Part shown: positions 1 through 8,003 of the stretch, in pieces
How the letters are laid out: every line of letters starts with the position of its first letter
How positions within the stretch are numbered: the stretch's first letter is position 1
Assembly: GCA_038260305.1 (NCBI GenBank)
Contig: JBBSNY010000017.1
Coordinates: forward strand, 19,299 to 83,298
Reading direction: 5' to 3'
Origin: CADCVQ01 sp038260305
GTDB lineage: Bacteria; Actinomycetota; Thermoleophilia; Solirubrobacterales; Solirubrobacteraceae
DNA: 64,000 nt
The notes under the pieces: model-generated
Seen by the model: the letters and a program-made list of their open reading frames with translations, nothing else
What the model was told of the DNA's origin: nothing
The model's database searches: none
Position numbers and translations under genes: made by a program

Positions 1-336
1 CCCCGCGAAGCCGGCATAGACGACGGTCGCGAACGCCGCCACGCCGATCGCGCCGGCGACGATGTCCGTGCCGCGAGGGATGCGCAGCCAGTCGCGCTCG
101 GCGGCATGCTCGAGCCTCGGCGTCTGCCACAACGCGCCGAGCGCGACGAACGAGGCGACGAGCACGATCGCCGCCGCCCACGCGAACAGCCAGTCCGGCA
201 GCGGCAGATCCGAGCGACCGACGAGCCCATGGGCCGCCGCGCTCGCGGGCAGCGCCGTGCCGACGAGGCTCGTGACGGCGGTCGCGAGCCCCATCCGCCA
301 CGCGACGGCGCGCGCGCCGTTCGAACTGTTAGACAT
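1..336 (-). CDS. Membrane protein, partial (C-terminus beyond window)
   Basis: Reading on the minus strand from the ATG at 336 gives an open frame that runs off the left edge (112 codons seen). The protein starts MSNSSNGARAVAWRMGLAT and shows three hydrophobic stretches: about residues 16-34 (ending near AHGLVG), 44-64 (DWLFAWAAAIVLVASFVAL) and 92-110, so it is a polytopic membrane protein. An AHGLVG-containing opening followed by a DWLFAWAA helix is familiar from uncharacterised actinobacterial membrane proteins, but I cannot name a function. The small membrane gene at 442-786 lies upstream on the same strand with a 105-bp gap, so the two may be co-transcribed. Confidence 0.6.
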   Translation of the reverse strand, partial: MSNSSNGARAVAWRMGLATAVTSLVGTALPASAAAHGLVGRSDLPLPDWLFAWAAAIVLVASFVALGALWQTPRLEHAAERDWLRIPRGTDIVAGAIGVAAFATVVYAGFAG

Positions 337-441
337 GCATGCTCCCTGAGATCAGACGTTGCACGGCGACCCGGCGAGGCTGCCGGGTGAGCCGTCGTGG
401 GCTTTCGAGAATCCCGGCGCGAGACCGCCGCGGCCGGTCAG

Positions 442-786
442 CTAGGCAACGTGCCGCATCGCGGCGGGCGGCGGGCGAACCGCGAGCGACGAGGCGATCA
501 GGCGCCCGCCGCGGGGCAGCGCACGGGGCGAGCGGCGCGCGGTCGACCGCGACGACGCGGGCCGGCGTCGGCGCGACGCGACGAACGCGGCGGCAAGTCG
601 TGCGAGGCGCTCCTCGCCGACGTAGCGGCCGGCGACGAGCGGCACCGCGACGAGCAGAACGGGCAGCGCCAGCAGCACGTCGCTGTGGACGCCAATCAGC
701 GTGAGGGCGGCGAGCCCGGCCGCGAGGAATGCCAGCGTGAGCAGGAGGTGTCGATCGCGACGCGGCATCGGCGGCCATCGTGACAT
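442..786 (-). CDS. Small membrane protein, unknown
   Basis: The frame encodes 114 aa. Two hydrophobic segments lie at about residues 14-32 (LLLTLAFLAAGLAALTLIGV) and 36-52 (LLALPVLLVAVPLVAG), followed by a basic, arginine-rich cytoplasmic-type tail. The ATG at 786 gives the N-terminus MSRWPPMPRRDRH; an internal ATG six codons on (MPRRDRH) is equally possible. No family recognised. It is probably the first gene of a short minus-strand unit with the membrane protein at the window edge. The C-terminal third is low-complexity (Arg/Ser/Pro) and could be partly non-native. Confidence 0.5.
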   Translation of the reverse strand: MSRWPPMPRRDRHLLLTLAFLAAGLAALTLIGVHSDVLLALPVLLVAVPLVAGRYVGEERLARLAAAFVASRRRRPASSRSTARRSPRALPRGGRLIASSLAVRPPPAAMRHVA

Positions 787-917
787 GTGCCGCGCGCCTG
801 CCGCAAGCGGCCTCGGGCGTGCCCGCTGGTGCTGGGCTGGGCTCGTCCGCGTCAGCGCCGGCGGACGCAGCGCGGCAGTGGCGGGGTCAGGCTGGCCGAA
901 TCTGCGACCGGGGGGAG

Positions 918-940
918 GGCGCCGGCTCGACGCCGGCGCC
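918..940 (-). terminator. Hairpin after the alcohol dehydrogenase
   Basis: A perfect 9-bp inverted repeat (GGCGCCGGC / GCCGGCGCC) with a 5-nt loop sits 17 nt beyond the stop codon of the minus-strand alcohol dehydrogenase. There is no clear U-tract, so termination is inferred from position and stem strength. Confidence 0.5.
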
Positions 941-956
941 TCCGGGCTCGTCCGCG

Positions 957-2039
957 CTACGGCTGGAAGACGATGCGCCCCGCGACCCGGCCGGCCTCGA
1001 TGTCGGCGATCGACGCGTTGACGGTGTCCAGCGAGCGGGTCTCACGGATGACCGTCGTCTTGCCGGCCGCGTGCAGCTCGAAGACCTCGCGCAGCTCCTT
1101 GCGGGTGCCGACGATGGAGCCGACGATCGTGATCCCGTTCAGCACGGTCTGGAAGATCGGGATCGAGACGTCGTTGTCGGCCGGCAGCGCGACGAAGACG
1201 AGCGTCCCGCCGCGGCGCAGCGAACCGTAGGCCTGCTCGAACGCCTTCGGCGCGACGGCGAGCGCGATCGCCTGGTCGGCACCGCCGAGCGCCTGGATCG
1301 CCGCGACCGGATCCTCCTTGGCCGCGTTGATCGTGAACTCGGCGCCGAGCTCGCGGGCGAGATCGAGCTTGGAGTCGTGGATGTCGACGGCGATCACGCG
1401 GCCCCCGGCGATGGCGGCGTACTGGATCGCGAGGTGCCCGAGGCCACCGACGCCGAAGACGACGACGAGGTCGGACGAGCGGGTGCCCGCGACCTTGACC
1501 GCCTTGTACGTCGTTACGCCCGCACACGTCAGCGGCGCGGCGTCGAACGGATCGATCGCGTCCGGGACCTTCACGACGTAGCGGCCGAATGCCACGGCGT
1601 ACTCGCCGAACGCGCCGTCGATCGAGTAGCCCATGTTCTCCTGCGACTCGCAGAGCGTCTCCCAGCCCGACACGCAGTGATCGCAGGTCCCGCATGCGTA
1701 GCCCAGCCACGGCATCGCGACGCGGTCGCCGAGGGCGACCTCCGTGACGCCGGGCGCCACCTCGACGACGATGCCGACGCCCTCGTGGCCTGGCACGAAC
1801 GGCGGCGTCGGCTTGACCGGCCAGTCGCCGTGTGCGGCGTGGATGTCGGTGTGGCACAGGCCCGATGCCTCGACCTTCACGCGGATCTGGCCGGCGGCGA
1901 GGGCGACGGCGGGAACCTCGTCGAGGCTCAGCGGGGCGTGGAACTCGTGCACGACCGCGGCGCGGTAGGTCGCGGGTCCGCTGGGGTTGGCGCTGTCGCT
2001 GTGGGTCGTCGTGGCGGCGTGCTCGGTGCTGATCGACAT
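957..2039 (-). CDS. Zinc-dependent alcohol dehydrogenase (AdhP-like)
   Basis: This 360-aa medium-chain dehydrogenase would catalyse NAD(P)-linked oxidation of a primary alcohol or reduction of an aldehyde in the cytoplasm. Catalytic zinc ligands are visible in GLCHTDIH and GHEGVG, and the structural zinc site in CGTCDHCVSGWETLC, whose fourth Cys closes the motif. The Rossmann dinucleotide site is GVGGLGHLAIQYA. Length fits the AdhP/Adh1 class. The start at 2039 (MSISTEH) is chosen because AAGGAG lies 8 nt upstream; a longer in-frame extension has no such site. A decayed paralogue lies 1.3 kb away at 3390-3840. Substrate cannot be told from sequence. Confidence 0.93.
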   Translation of the reverse strand: MSISTEHAATTTHSDSANPSGPATYRAAVVHEFHAPLSLDEVPAVALAAGQIRVKVEASGLCHTDIHAAHGDWPVKPTPPFVPGHEGVGIVVEVAPGVTEVALGDRVAMPWLGYACGTCDHCVSGWETLCESQENMGYSIDGAFGEYAVAFGRYVVKVPDAIDPFDAAPLTCAGVTTYKAVKVAGTRSSDLVVVFGVGGLGHLAIQYAAIAGGRVIAVDIHDSKLDLARELGAEFTINAAKEDPVAAIQALGGADQAIALAVAPKAFEQAYGSLRRGGTLVFVALPADNDVSIPIFQTVLNGITIVGSIVGTRKELREVFELHAAGKTTVIRETRSLDTVNASIADIEAGRVAGRIVFQP

Positions 2040-2139
2040 GCTCAGGGCTCCTTGGGCAATGGATCGGATCGTTGCCTTGCAGCAGACCACCTGGGCCGTG
2101 CCGCGTCATCCGTAGCGCCGGCGGACCCGGCGCGGCGAA

Positions 2140-3276
2140 CTACGGTCGCCGGCGCGCGTCGATCCGCTCGGCGAGCTGGTGCAGCATGCTCAGCGAGGCG
2201 ACGGCGCCCTGGCCCCAGAACGCGTGCTGTGCGTCGCGCCCGGCGATCGCGTAGGCCCGATCGAGGTGCCACGCCATCGGGTCCCACGTCCCCGCTGCCT
2301 TGACGTAGACGCCGCCTTCGTGGGTGTAGAGGACGAGGCGGTTGTGGCCGCGGCCCAGGAAGTGGCCCTCGTGCGTCGTGAGGTCAAAGCCCGCGACGGG
2401 CTCGGCGCCGACCGGGACTACCCGCGGCTCGTCGTCGCCGTAGCGCGCCATGCCGTCCTCGAGCTCGGTGAAGTACGCGCGCAGGGCGGCGGGGTCGGCG
2501 GGCGTGACGAGCCGCGTCACGGTCACGTATCCGCGCGTGAACAGCGGGCGACCGCGCGCGACGCCGGCGGCGACCTCGATCTCGAACGTCTGACCGGCCA
2601 GTCCGCCCGCCCGCAGCGGCGTGAAGCGCCCGATCTCGCTGGCGTAGTCGGGCCACGTCTCGGGGGCGGTGAGCGCGCTCAGCACACCGTCGACCGACGG
2701 CATCCGGACCGCCGGATACGTGTGCCAGGTCTGGTCCTCGAGCGGTGCCGATTCCGGTGTCAGGTCGCCCAGGCGGGCGAGTGCCATCCGATGGGAGGGG
2801 TCGTAGGCAGCGCGCTCGTCGGCGGTCTCGAACGCGATCCCCCACCCACGGCGCGCGTCGTCCGCGTACGCGCCGGAGAACCAGCCGCCGATCAGGGCAT
2901 CGCCGCCTTCGAGCAGCTGCTCGCGGCTGAGCATCCCGCGCCCGGAGGACGCCTCGTCGAATCGGTCGGCGCCGAAGGCATGGTGAAACGCCTTGAGATC
3001 GACGATGTTCAGGCGGCGGTCGGGCTTCGTGCGATACCAGTAGGTCGTCAGGACGGCGAACGCGAGACGGAGGTCGTCGACGTCGCGATCGCCGTCCGGC
3101 CGCCGGTAGTAGGCGGCGTTGAGGAAGTCCGTGATCCACGGCGCCGCGGCGCGGGCGGCGATCGAGGAGCCGGTCATGCGCGCGACGACGCCCGCCCCTG
3201 AGGGCCGGGCCTCAGATCGGGGGATCGCTGTTGCGGTATTCGTCGGCCCTCGGTGGGGCTGGATGGAGTTCGTCAT
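2140..3276 (-). CDS. Conserved hypothetical protein
   Basis: A frame of about 378 aa that I do not recognise. The first 33 residues are Ser/Pro/Thr-rich and may not be translated: an internal ATG at 3177 (MTGSSIAARAAAPWITDFLN) is an alternative start, with only a weak purine-rich stretch upstream. From there the protein looks soluble and mixed alpha/beta, with aromatic-rich blocks such as WYRTKPDRRLNIVDLKAF and WHLDRAYAIAGRDAQHAFWG. No signal peptide, membrane helix or catalytic motif stands out. It is transcribed toward the alcohol dehydrogenase with a 100-bp gap. An open frame continues upstream to 3900, but that part overlaps the alcohol-dehydrogenase remnant and is not credible coding sequence. 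Confidence 0.6.
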   Translation of the reverse strand: MTNSIQPHRGPTNTATAIPRSEARPSGAGVVARMTGSSIAARAAAPWITDFLNAAYYRRPDGDRDVDDLRLAFAVLTTYWYRTKPDRRLNIVDLKAFHHAFGADRFDEASSGRGMLSREQLLEGGDALIGGWFSGAYADDARRGWGIAFETADERAAYDPSHRMALARLGDLTPESAPLEDQTWHTYPAVRMPSVDGVLSALTAPETWPDYASEIGRFTPLRAGGLAGQTFEIEVAAGVARGRPLFTRGYVTVTRLVTPADPAALRAYFTELEDGMARYGDDEPRVVPVGAEPVAGFDLTTHEGHFLGRGHNRLVLYTHEGGVYVKAAGTWDPMAWHLDRAYAIAGRDAQHAFWGQGAVASLSMLHQLAERIDARRRP

Positions 3277-3389
3277 GGTGCGATGACGTTGCCAAGTCCG
3301 CCGCCGCTCGCCATCCGTTGCTCCCACGAGCCCCGATCCGCGCGAACTACGCACGCGCTCGCGGGTACGGGTTGCATCAGCCACCGACA

Positions 3390-3840
3390 TCAGCCACCGA
3401 CGGCCGCGGCCACTCGCGCTCCGGTTGCGGCGGGGATCTCGGAACCCCTGAGCACCACCTTGAGCGCATCGGTGGTCGCGGCGTCGGCGAATGTGTCGTA
3501 GGCCGCCATCGTGTCTGCGAGCGCGTAGTGATGGGTGGCGCACAGCGACGGGTCGAGGCGTCCGCAGGCGATGAGCTTCATAAGCTGCGGGATCGTGGAG
3601 GTGTCGACGAGCCCCGTCGTGATCGTGACGTTGCGGATCCAGAGGCGTTCGAGGTGCAGTACCGCCGCGTGCCCGTGGACGCCGATGTTCGCGACGGGTC
3701 CACCGGGGCGGATGAGGTCGGCGGCGAGCTCGAATGTCTGCGGCGTCCCCCGACGGCCTCGAAGGCGACGTCAACGCCGAGGCCGGTGAGGAGTGTCCCG
3801 GCCGCGTAGGCGTGGAGGGTCGCGAGCCCGGAGGCGGGGC
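3390..3840 (-). pseudogene. Alcohol dehydrogenase remnant (5'-truncated, frameshifted)
   Basis: Two minus-strand frames together spell the C-terminal half of a zinc alcohol dehydrogenase. One frame gives LTGLGVDVAFEAVG; after a run of G (about 3745-3750) the reading must change frame to continue as TPQTFELAADLIRPGGPVAN, IGVHGHAAVLHLERLWIRN and KLIACGRL, then HHYALADTMAAYDTFADAA to a stop at 3390. The catalytic N-terminal domain is absent. One frameshift plus loss of the 5' half makes this a pseudogene. It is a different subfamily from the intact dehydrogenase at 957-2039, so it is not a simple tandem copy. Confidence 0.8.
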
Positions 3841-4164
3841 GACAGCGGATGCGGCCGCGTTCGTGAGGCTCACCCGTCGCAACACCAGACGCTGCCTCAC
3901 CCGCAGAGTGCCAGCGTCGCGGTTGCGCGCCAGTGCGCGTGGCGCGCCCTCGTCGGCACGGTTTGTTCATCCCGGGGTCGGCCATGCCGCCGTCGGCGGC
4001 TACCTACGGTGCGCCGGAGGTAGGAGCGATCCAAGGGTGACGACGGACCGGCGAGACGACGAGGTCGTCTGCGGCCTCGCCGGGCGGCTCGCCATAGGGG
4101 GCGACCGCCCGTCAGCCGACCGTTACTGTGTTGCCCGTCGCACGGACGGGCGCGGCTGCGAGCG
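3841..4164. promoter_or_regulatory. Intergenic region with inverted repeat before the DUF262 gene
   Basis: No gene is supported in these 324 bp. A perfect 7-bp inverted repeat (GCCCGTC / GACGGGC, 5-nt loop) spans 4133-4151, ending 13 nt before the ATG at 4165. It could be an operator or a hairpin that limits translation; no strong Shine-Dalgarno sequence is visible between it and the start codon. Confidence 0.35.
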
Positions 4165-6372
4165 ATGGCGTATCAGACCCCGATCACGATCAAGAAGGCG
4201 CTGCAGCGCATTCACGCGCGCGATTACGTGCTACCGGCGATTCAGCGCGAGTTCGTGTGGCGTCCCGAGCAGATCTGTCAGCTGTTTGACAGCCTTCTGC
4301 GCGGCTATCCGATCGGCGCATTTCTGTTCTGGAACGTCACGCCCGCGCGATCTCGCGAGTTCGTGTTCTACGAGGTCATGGCCCGCTACCACGAGCGTGA
4401 ATGCCGTCATTGCGAGCGCTTGGCATTGCCCGAGCCCAGGGCGATCACGGCGATCCTCGACGGTCAGCAGCGCCTGACGTCGCTGAACATCGCGCTCAAC
4501 GGATCGCACGCCGCACGGCTGGCACGCAAGTGGCGCACGAGCGCCGACGCATACCCCGCCAAGGAGATGTTCCTCGATCTGTGCCACAGCGCCCCCGACG
4601 ACGAGCTCTCGATGCACTACCGCTTCGAGTTTCTTACGCCAGAGCGAGCCAAGTACGACAGCGGCAGTGAGACGCATTGGTTTCGCGTCCGCGATGTGAT
4701 GGATCTAGCGGCAGGGGCGATGCCGCTGCTGGGATACATCAGAAGCAGCGAGATCGTCGATGACGAACGCGTCGACCGCGCCCTCGCGAACCTTGACCGC
4801 CTGCGCCGTGCGGTCCACGACGATCTGGTCATCGCCTTTCACGAGGAGGACGACCAGGACCTCGACCGGGTGTTGAACATCTTCATCCGCGTCAACAGCG
4901 CGGGCAGCACGCTGTCCTCGTCAGATCTGCTGCTGAGCATCGCGACCGCTCAGTGGACTGACCGCGACGCGCGGGAAGCGATCACGCAGCTCGTCGACGC
5001 CCTCAACCAGACCGGGCAGGGCTTTCGCTTCGACAAGGACCTCGTGCTCAAGGCGGGCCTGGTGATGACCGACGCAGGCGGCATCAGTTTCAAGGTCATG
5101 AACTTCAACCACGCCAACATGGCCCGCCTCGAAACCAGCTGGGAGCGCATCGAGAACGCCCTGAGGATCACGGCGCGCCTGCTCGCATCCTTCGGGCTCT
5201 CGCAGCGTACGCTGGCAGCCAACAGCGTGCTGATCCCGATCGCGGACTACCTCTACCAGCGCGGCACCAGCGAACGCTGGCTGAACGCCAAGGAGTTTCA
5301 CGCCGACCGCCAAGCGATCCGCGGCTGGGTCGTGCGCAGCCTGCTCAAGGGCGGCGTCTGGGGCTCCGGCCTGGACACCCTGCTGCTGGCGATCCGCCGT
5401 GCGCAACGAGACGCCGGCCACGACCGGTTCCCCGTCGCCGCCATCGAGGCTGCGATGGCACGAGCAGGCAAGGCGCTGACGTTCTCCGCACAGGAGATCG
5501 ACGAGCTTCTCGACAGCCAATACGGCAAGCCACGTACGTTCGCGCTGCTCGCCCTGATGTACACGGGCATCGACGTCCGCAACGAGTTTCACGTCGACCA
5601 TGTCTTCCCGAAATCCCGGTTCACGCCCGCCAGGCTCCGCGCGACGGGCGTACCGCAAGAGCGCGTCGACGAGTACCGCGCGCTCGTCAACGGCCTGACG
5701 AACCTGCAGCTGCTCGAGGGCCCGATCAACACCAGCAAACAGGCCACGATGCCCGCCGACTGGGCGCGATCGGCCTTCGCCGACGACGACGCGATCGGTC
5801 TGTACCTCGCCGGCCACGACCTTCACGGCCTACCGGATGATCTCGGCACGTTCGTCGAGTTCTGCGCCGCACGACGCACACGCATGCAACGCCGGATACA
5901 GCAGGCCCTCGACCTCGACGCGCAACCACCGAGTACGGACCCGCCGCGAGCGGTCCCCTCGCCGGACGGCCTTCGCGCCCCTGCTGCGCAGACGATCGGG
6001 CCCGCGCACTCTGAGGAGCGCGCTCGCCTACACGAACTGCCCGCGGCGCAGACCGACGACCTTGACGAGGCAATCATCGGGCTGGTCCGCGACGCACCCG
6101 GCGAGCTCGGACCCGCGATGCCCGCGCACATCGTCTGGGGCAGCAACGGCCCCGCCACCAAACTGCGATACGCGCAGCACGCCGACTACGGTCGCTTCAG
6201 CCACGTACAACACGCCGACCTGCGCCGACGAGTCGACGAACTCGTCGCCGCCGGACGACTTCGCCTGACCGACGATCCACGCGCTCTCACCATCGCGCCC
6301 GACAACCCCCACGAGGGTCCGGCGGCCGGCGCCGCACCCGAAGCACCAGGCTCCCCCGGGTCCACTCCGTAG
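4165..6372 (+). CDS. DUF262/DUF1524 protein, GmrSD-like type IV restriction candidate
   Basis: The protein (735 aa) has an N-terminal DUF262 ParB-like NTPase domain (LPAIQREFVWRPEQICQLFD at 24-43, then GYPIGAFLFW, DGQQRLTSL near 93, and INSAGS-type RVNSAGSTLSSSDLLLS near 247) and a central DUF1524 HNH nuclease domain (FHVDHVFPKSRF near 477, ending NLQLLEGPINTSKQ). In GmrSD systems this pairing cuts DNA carrying modified, often glucosylated hydroxymethyl, cytosines using NTP. Here both domains are on one chain. An extra C-terminal block (residues about 640-715, LVRDAPGELGPAMPAHIVWG onward) looks like a winged helix that could read DNA. The gene stands alone with no methylase, as expected for type IV. 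Target and activity are inferred. Confidence 0.85.
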   Translation: MAYQTPITIKKALQRIHARDYVLPAIQREFVWRPEQICQLFDSLLRGYPIGAFLFWNVTPARSREFVFYEVMARYHERECRHCERLALPEPRAITAILDGQQRLTSLNIALNGSHAARLARKWRTSADAYPAKEMFLDLCHSAPDDELSMHYRFEFLTPERAKYDSGSETHWFRVRDVMDLAAGAMPLLGYIRSSEIVDDERVDRALANLDRLRRAVHDDLVIAFHEEDDQDLDRVLNIFIRVNSAGSTLSSSDLLLSIATAQWTDRDAREAITQLVDALNQTGQGFRFDKDLVLKAGLVMTDAGGISFKVMNFNHANMARLETSWERIENALRITARLLASFGLSQRTLAANSVLIPIADYLYQRGTSERWLNAKEFHADRQAIRGWVVRSLLKGGVWGSGLDTLLLAIRRAQRDAGHDRFPVAAIEAAMARAGKALTFSAQEIDELLDSQYGKPRTFALLALMYTGIDVRNEFHVDHVFPKSRFTPARLRATGVPQERVDEYRALVNGLTNLQLLEGPINTSKQATMPADWARSAFADDDAIGLYLAGHDLHGLPDDLGTFVEFCAARRTRMQRRIQQALDLDAQPPSTDPPRAVPSPDGLRAPAAQTIGPAHSEERARLHELPAAQTDDLDEAIIGLVRDAPGELGPAMPAHIVWGSNGPATKLRYAQHADYGRFSHVQHADLRRRVDELVAAGRLRLTDDPRALTIAPDNPHEGPAAGAAPEAPGSPGSTP

Positions 6373-6698
6373 ATCTCGGCGCCACAATCATGCTGGCCGC
6401 CCCGCGACACCACGGATGTGCAGAGTCCGTCCATGCCGACCACAGCCGCGTCCTCTCGGGCCGCCTGCGCCGCGACTATCGGACGACTCCAGCCGCAGCG
6501 ATCGGGTCTGAGCGAGCGGACTCGGATGAGGCGAACAGGTCTGAATTGGCTGGCCCGCCACGCGAAAACCCGAGACATTCGCGACTCGCGGGCCGAGGTT
6601 CGGGACTCCGATCAAAACCCTTGCATACACGGCACTTCTCATGCCCTCGAATCAGGCCCTACGTTCGGGACCGACTCGGCAACGGCCGGCGAGCGGAG

Positions 6699-6960
6699 AT
6701 GCCGGGGCGCTCAGCTCTGACAGCGAAGGTCGCGCCGCGGCCGGTGTCGGCCACCGTGGTGATCGCTGCAGTTCTACGGACGAGCGACGAGCCGTTGGGC
6801 ATCGCTGACGTGTTGCAGCGCGTTGAGCAGATGCTTGGGCGTTCCATCAAGCGGGGATCGTTGAAGTCGGCGCTCGCGGAGATGGCGGCGTCGGACGCGA
6901 GCTCAGTCCGGGCGTGTGGGCCGTGGACGCTATGCAGTCGACGACCCTCCGCCGAGCTGA
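6699..6960 (+). pseudogene. Small winged-helix-like gene with a frameshift
   Basis: The ATG at 6699 opens a frame reading MPGRSALTAKVAPRPVSATV, then VVIAAVLRTSDEPLGIADVL and LGRSIKRGSLKSALAEMA, a helical pattern like a small DNA-binding winged helix. Near 6905-6912 the sensible reading switches to the next frame, which gives RVGRGRYAVDDPPPS and a stop at 6958-6960; a G-R-G-R-Y-A ending is typical of such domains. I therefore read it as one small gene broken by an indel, about 85 aa originally. Within the 670-bp stretch 6373-7041 this is the only coding signal I can support. Confidence 0.45.
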
Positions 6961-7041
6961 GCGGTGGCCATCATCTGCTCAACATGCTGCGTCGCCGACA
7001 TCGCGAGGCACCCGACTCAGTGGGCAGCGGGCCGGGTCGGC

Positions 7042-7242
7042 TCAAGCGTTACTGATGTGGAGTCGTTCCGCTCGGACCGAAACGGTGTCAAGCGTCGCGC
7101 CGCCGGGGCCGACGATCTCGACGAGCACCGCGTCGTCATAGACGCTGATGACAGCGCCGGATGTGCCAGCCGGCCACGAGCCGACCGTCTCGAGTAGCAC
7201 GACGGTGTCGTGCTCTGAGATCGCATGCTTGACGGACTCCAT
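7042..7242 (-). CDS. DUF4926-like small protein (putative antitoxin partner)
   Basis: A 66-aa protein beginning MESVKHAISEHDTVVLLETV, with the small beta-barrel pattern of DUF4926 (a D-x-V-x-L-x-x-x-V opening, then GTSGAVISVYDDAVLVEIVG). The ATG at 7242 has TGGAGAG 8 nt upstream. It lies 13 bp behind the DUF6883 gene on the same strand, and the two very likely form one operon. The pairing is suggestive of a toxin-antitoxin or immunity module; the role is inferred from arrangement, not shown by the sequence. Confidence 0.7.
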   Translation of the reverse strand: MESVKHAISEHDTVVLLETVGSWPAGTSGAVISVYDDAVLVEIVGPGGATLDTVSVRAERLHISNA

Positions 7243-7255
7243 CGTGCTCTCCAGG

Positions 7256-7639
7256 TTAGCCGTCGATGTAGGCCGTGACGAGCCGCGGGCGATCCTGGCC
7301 GTGTCGCAACTCCCATGAGGTGACCACGGCGGCTACGCGGTCACGATGCTCGCGAAGCCCGGCAACGGGGATCCGAACCTCGCAGAGTACGCCGTGCGGT
7401 GCGTTGTCGCGAACGTCGCTGATACGGGATTCCAGGACGCCGTCATGGAGCGCTAGCGCCAAGTACTCGACGTCCGCGATTCCGATGCCGAGGATTCGCT
7501 GGAATCCCCGAGCCTTCGCGCCGCCAAGCTTGTGCTCGGCGTTCAAGCAATACGCGCTGAGCTTCCCACGGATTCCGAACGCTCGGTCCGCGCGGGGAAG
7601 CTGCTCGCCTACTGCCGGTGGCCACGACACGCGGCGCAT
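7256..7639 (-). CDS. DUF6883-like protein (putative toxin partner)
   Basis: From the ATG at 7639 the protein is 127 aa. The core matches DUF6883: GKLSAYCLNAEHKLGGAKAR (KL-x-x-Y-x-LN-x-x-H pattern plus G-x-x-KA), then a strand-rich region and the ending TSWELRHGQDRPRLVTAYID. An upstream extension to 7828 is low-complexity and reaches toward the tRNA; I reject it. DUF6883 genes often sit beside small DUF4926 genes, as here. Whether it is a nuclease-type toxin is not visible. The location beside tRNA-Ala(CGC) and 0.9 kb from the DUF262 gene marks 4.1-7.8 kb as accessory DNA. Confidence 0.7.
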   Translation of the reverse strand: MRRVSWPPAVGEQLPRADRAFGIRGKLSAYCLNAEHKLGGAKARGFQRILGIGIADVEYLALALHDGVLESRISDVRDNAPHGVLCEVRIPVAGLREHRDRVAAVVTSWELRHGQDRPRLVTAYIDG

Positions 7640-7850
7640 CCTGGCAGCAGACGATCTCAAGCGGACAGCGGGGATGCCCCTTCGAGTAGAGCTGGCGCAC
7701 CCTCGTGCGCCGGACCGGAGAGGTCGGATGTCGACCTCTCCCGCTCTGTGCTCGGCTGGTCTGCAAGCCGGTCGGGGATCTTCAAGCGCTGAGCAATCGT
7801 TTCGCGACACCGTCAGACCCGACGGCAATCTTCCGCGATCCTGACAGACA

Positions 7851-7923
7851 TGGAGCTAGGGGGACTCGAACCCCCGACCTCCTGGGTGCGATCCAGGCGC
7901 TCTCCCAACTGAGCTATAGCCCC
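7851..7923 (-). tRNA. tRNA-Ala (anticodon CGC)
   Basis: On the minus strand the 73-nt gene begins GGGGCTATAGCTCAG and folds as a cloverleaf. The acceptor stem has the G3-U70 pair that identifies alanine tRNAs; the anticodon stem-loop is CCTGG-ATCGCAC-CCAGG, giving anticodon CGC (codon GCG). The T arm reads GGTTCGAGTCC. The discriminator base is A; CCA is encoded only in part by chance. Confidence 0.95.
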
Positions 7924-8003
7924 GAGGACGGCACAGCATAGCCGCGCTTTCGGGCACGTAGGGCTACGGGAGCTGCCCAGTCCCGCCGATACGTCCAGCA
8001 CAC

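Noticed and set aside
780..2303. A 507-codon plus-strand frame
   Set aside because: It overlaps the alcohol dehydrogenase antisense and has Arg/Asp-rich, non-protein-like composition.
3277..3900. N-terminal extension of the hypothetical protein ending at 2140
   Set aside because: The region encodes alcohol-dehydrogenase remnants in other frames and the extension lacks coding character.
6390..7055. A 221-codon gene
   Set aside because: Only the middle part looks protein-like; the ends are composition-driven, and the natural C-terminus is in another frame, so a short frameshifted gene fits better.
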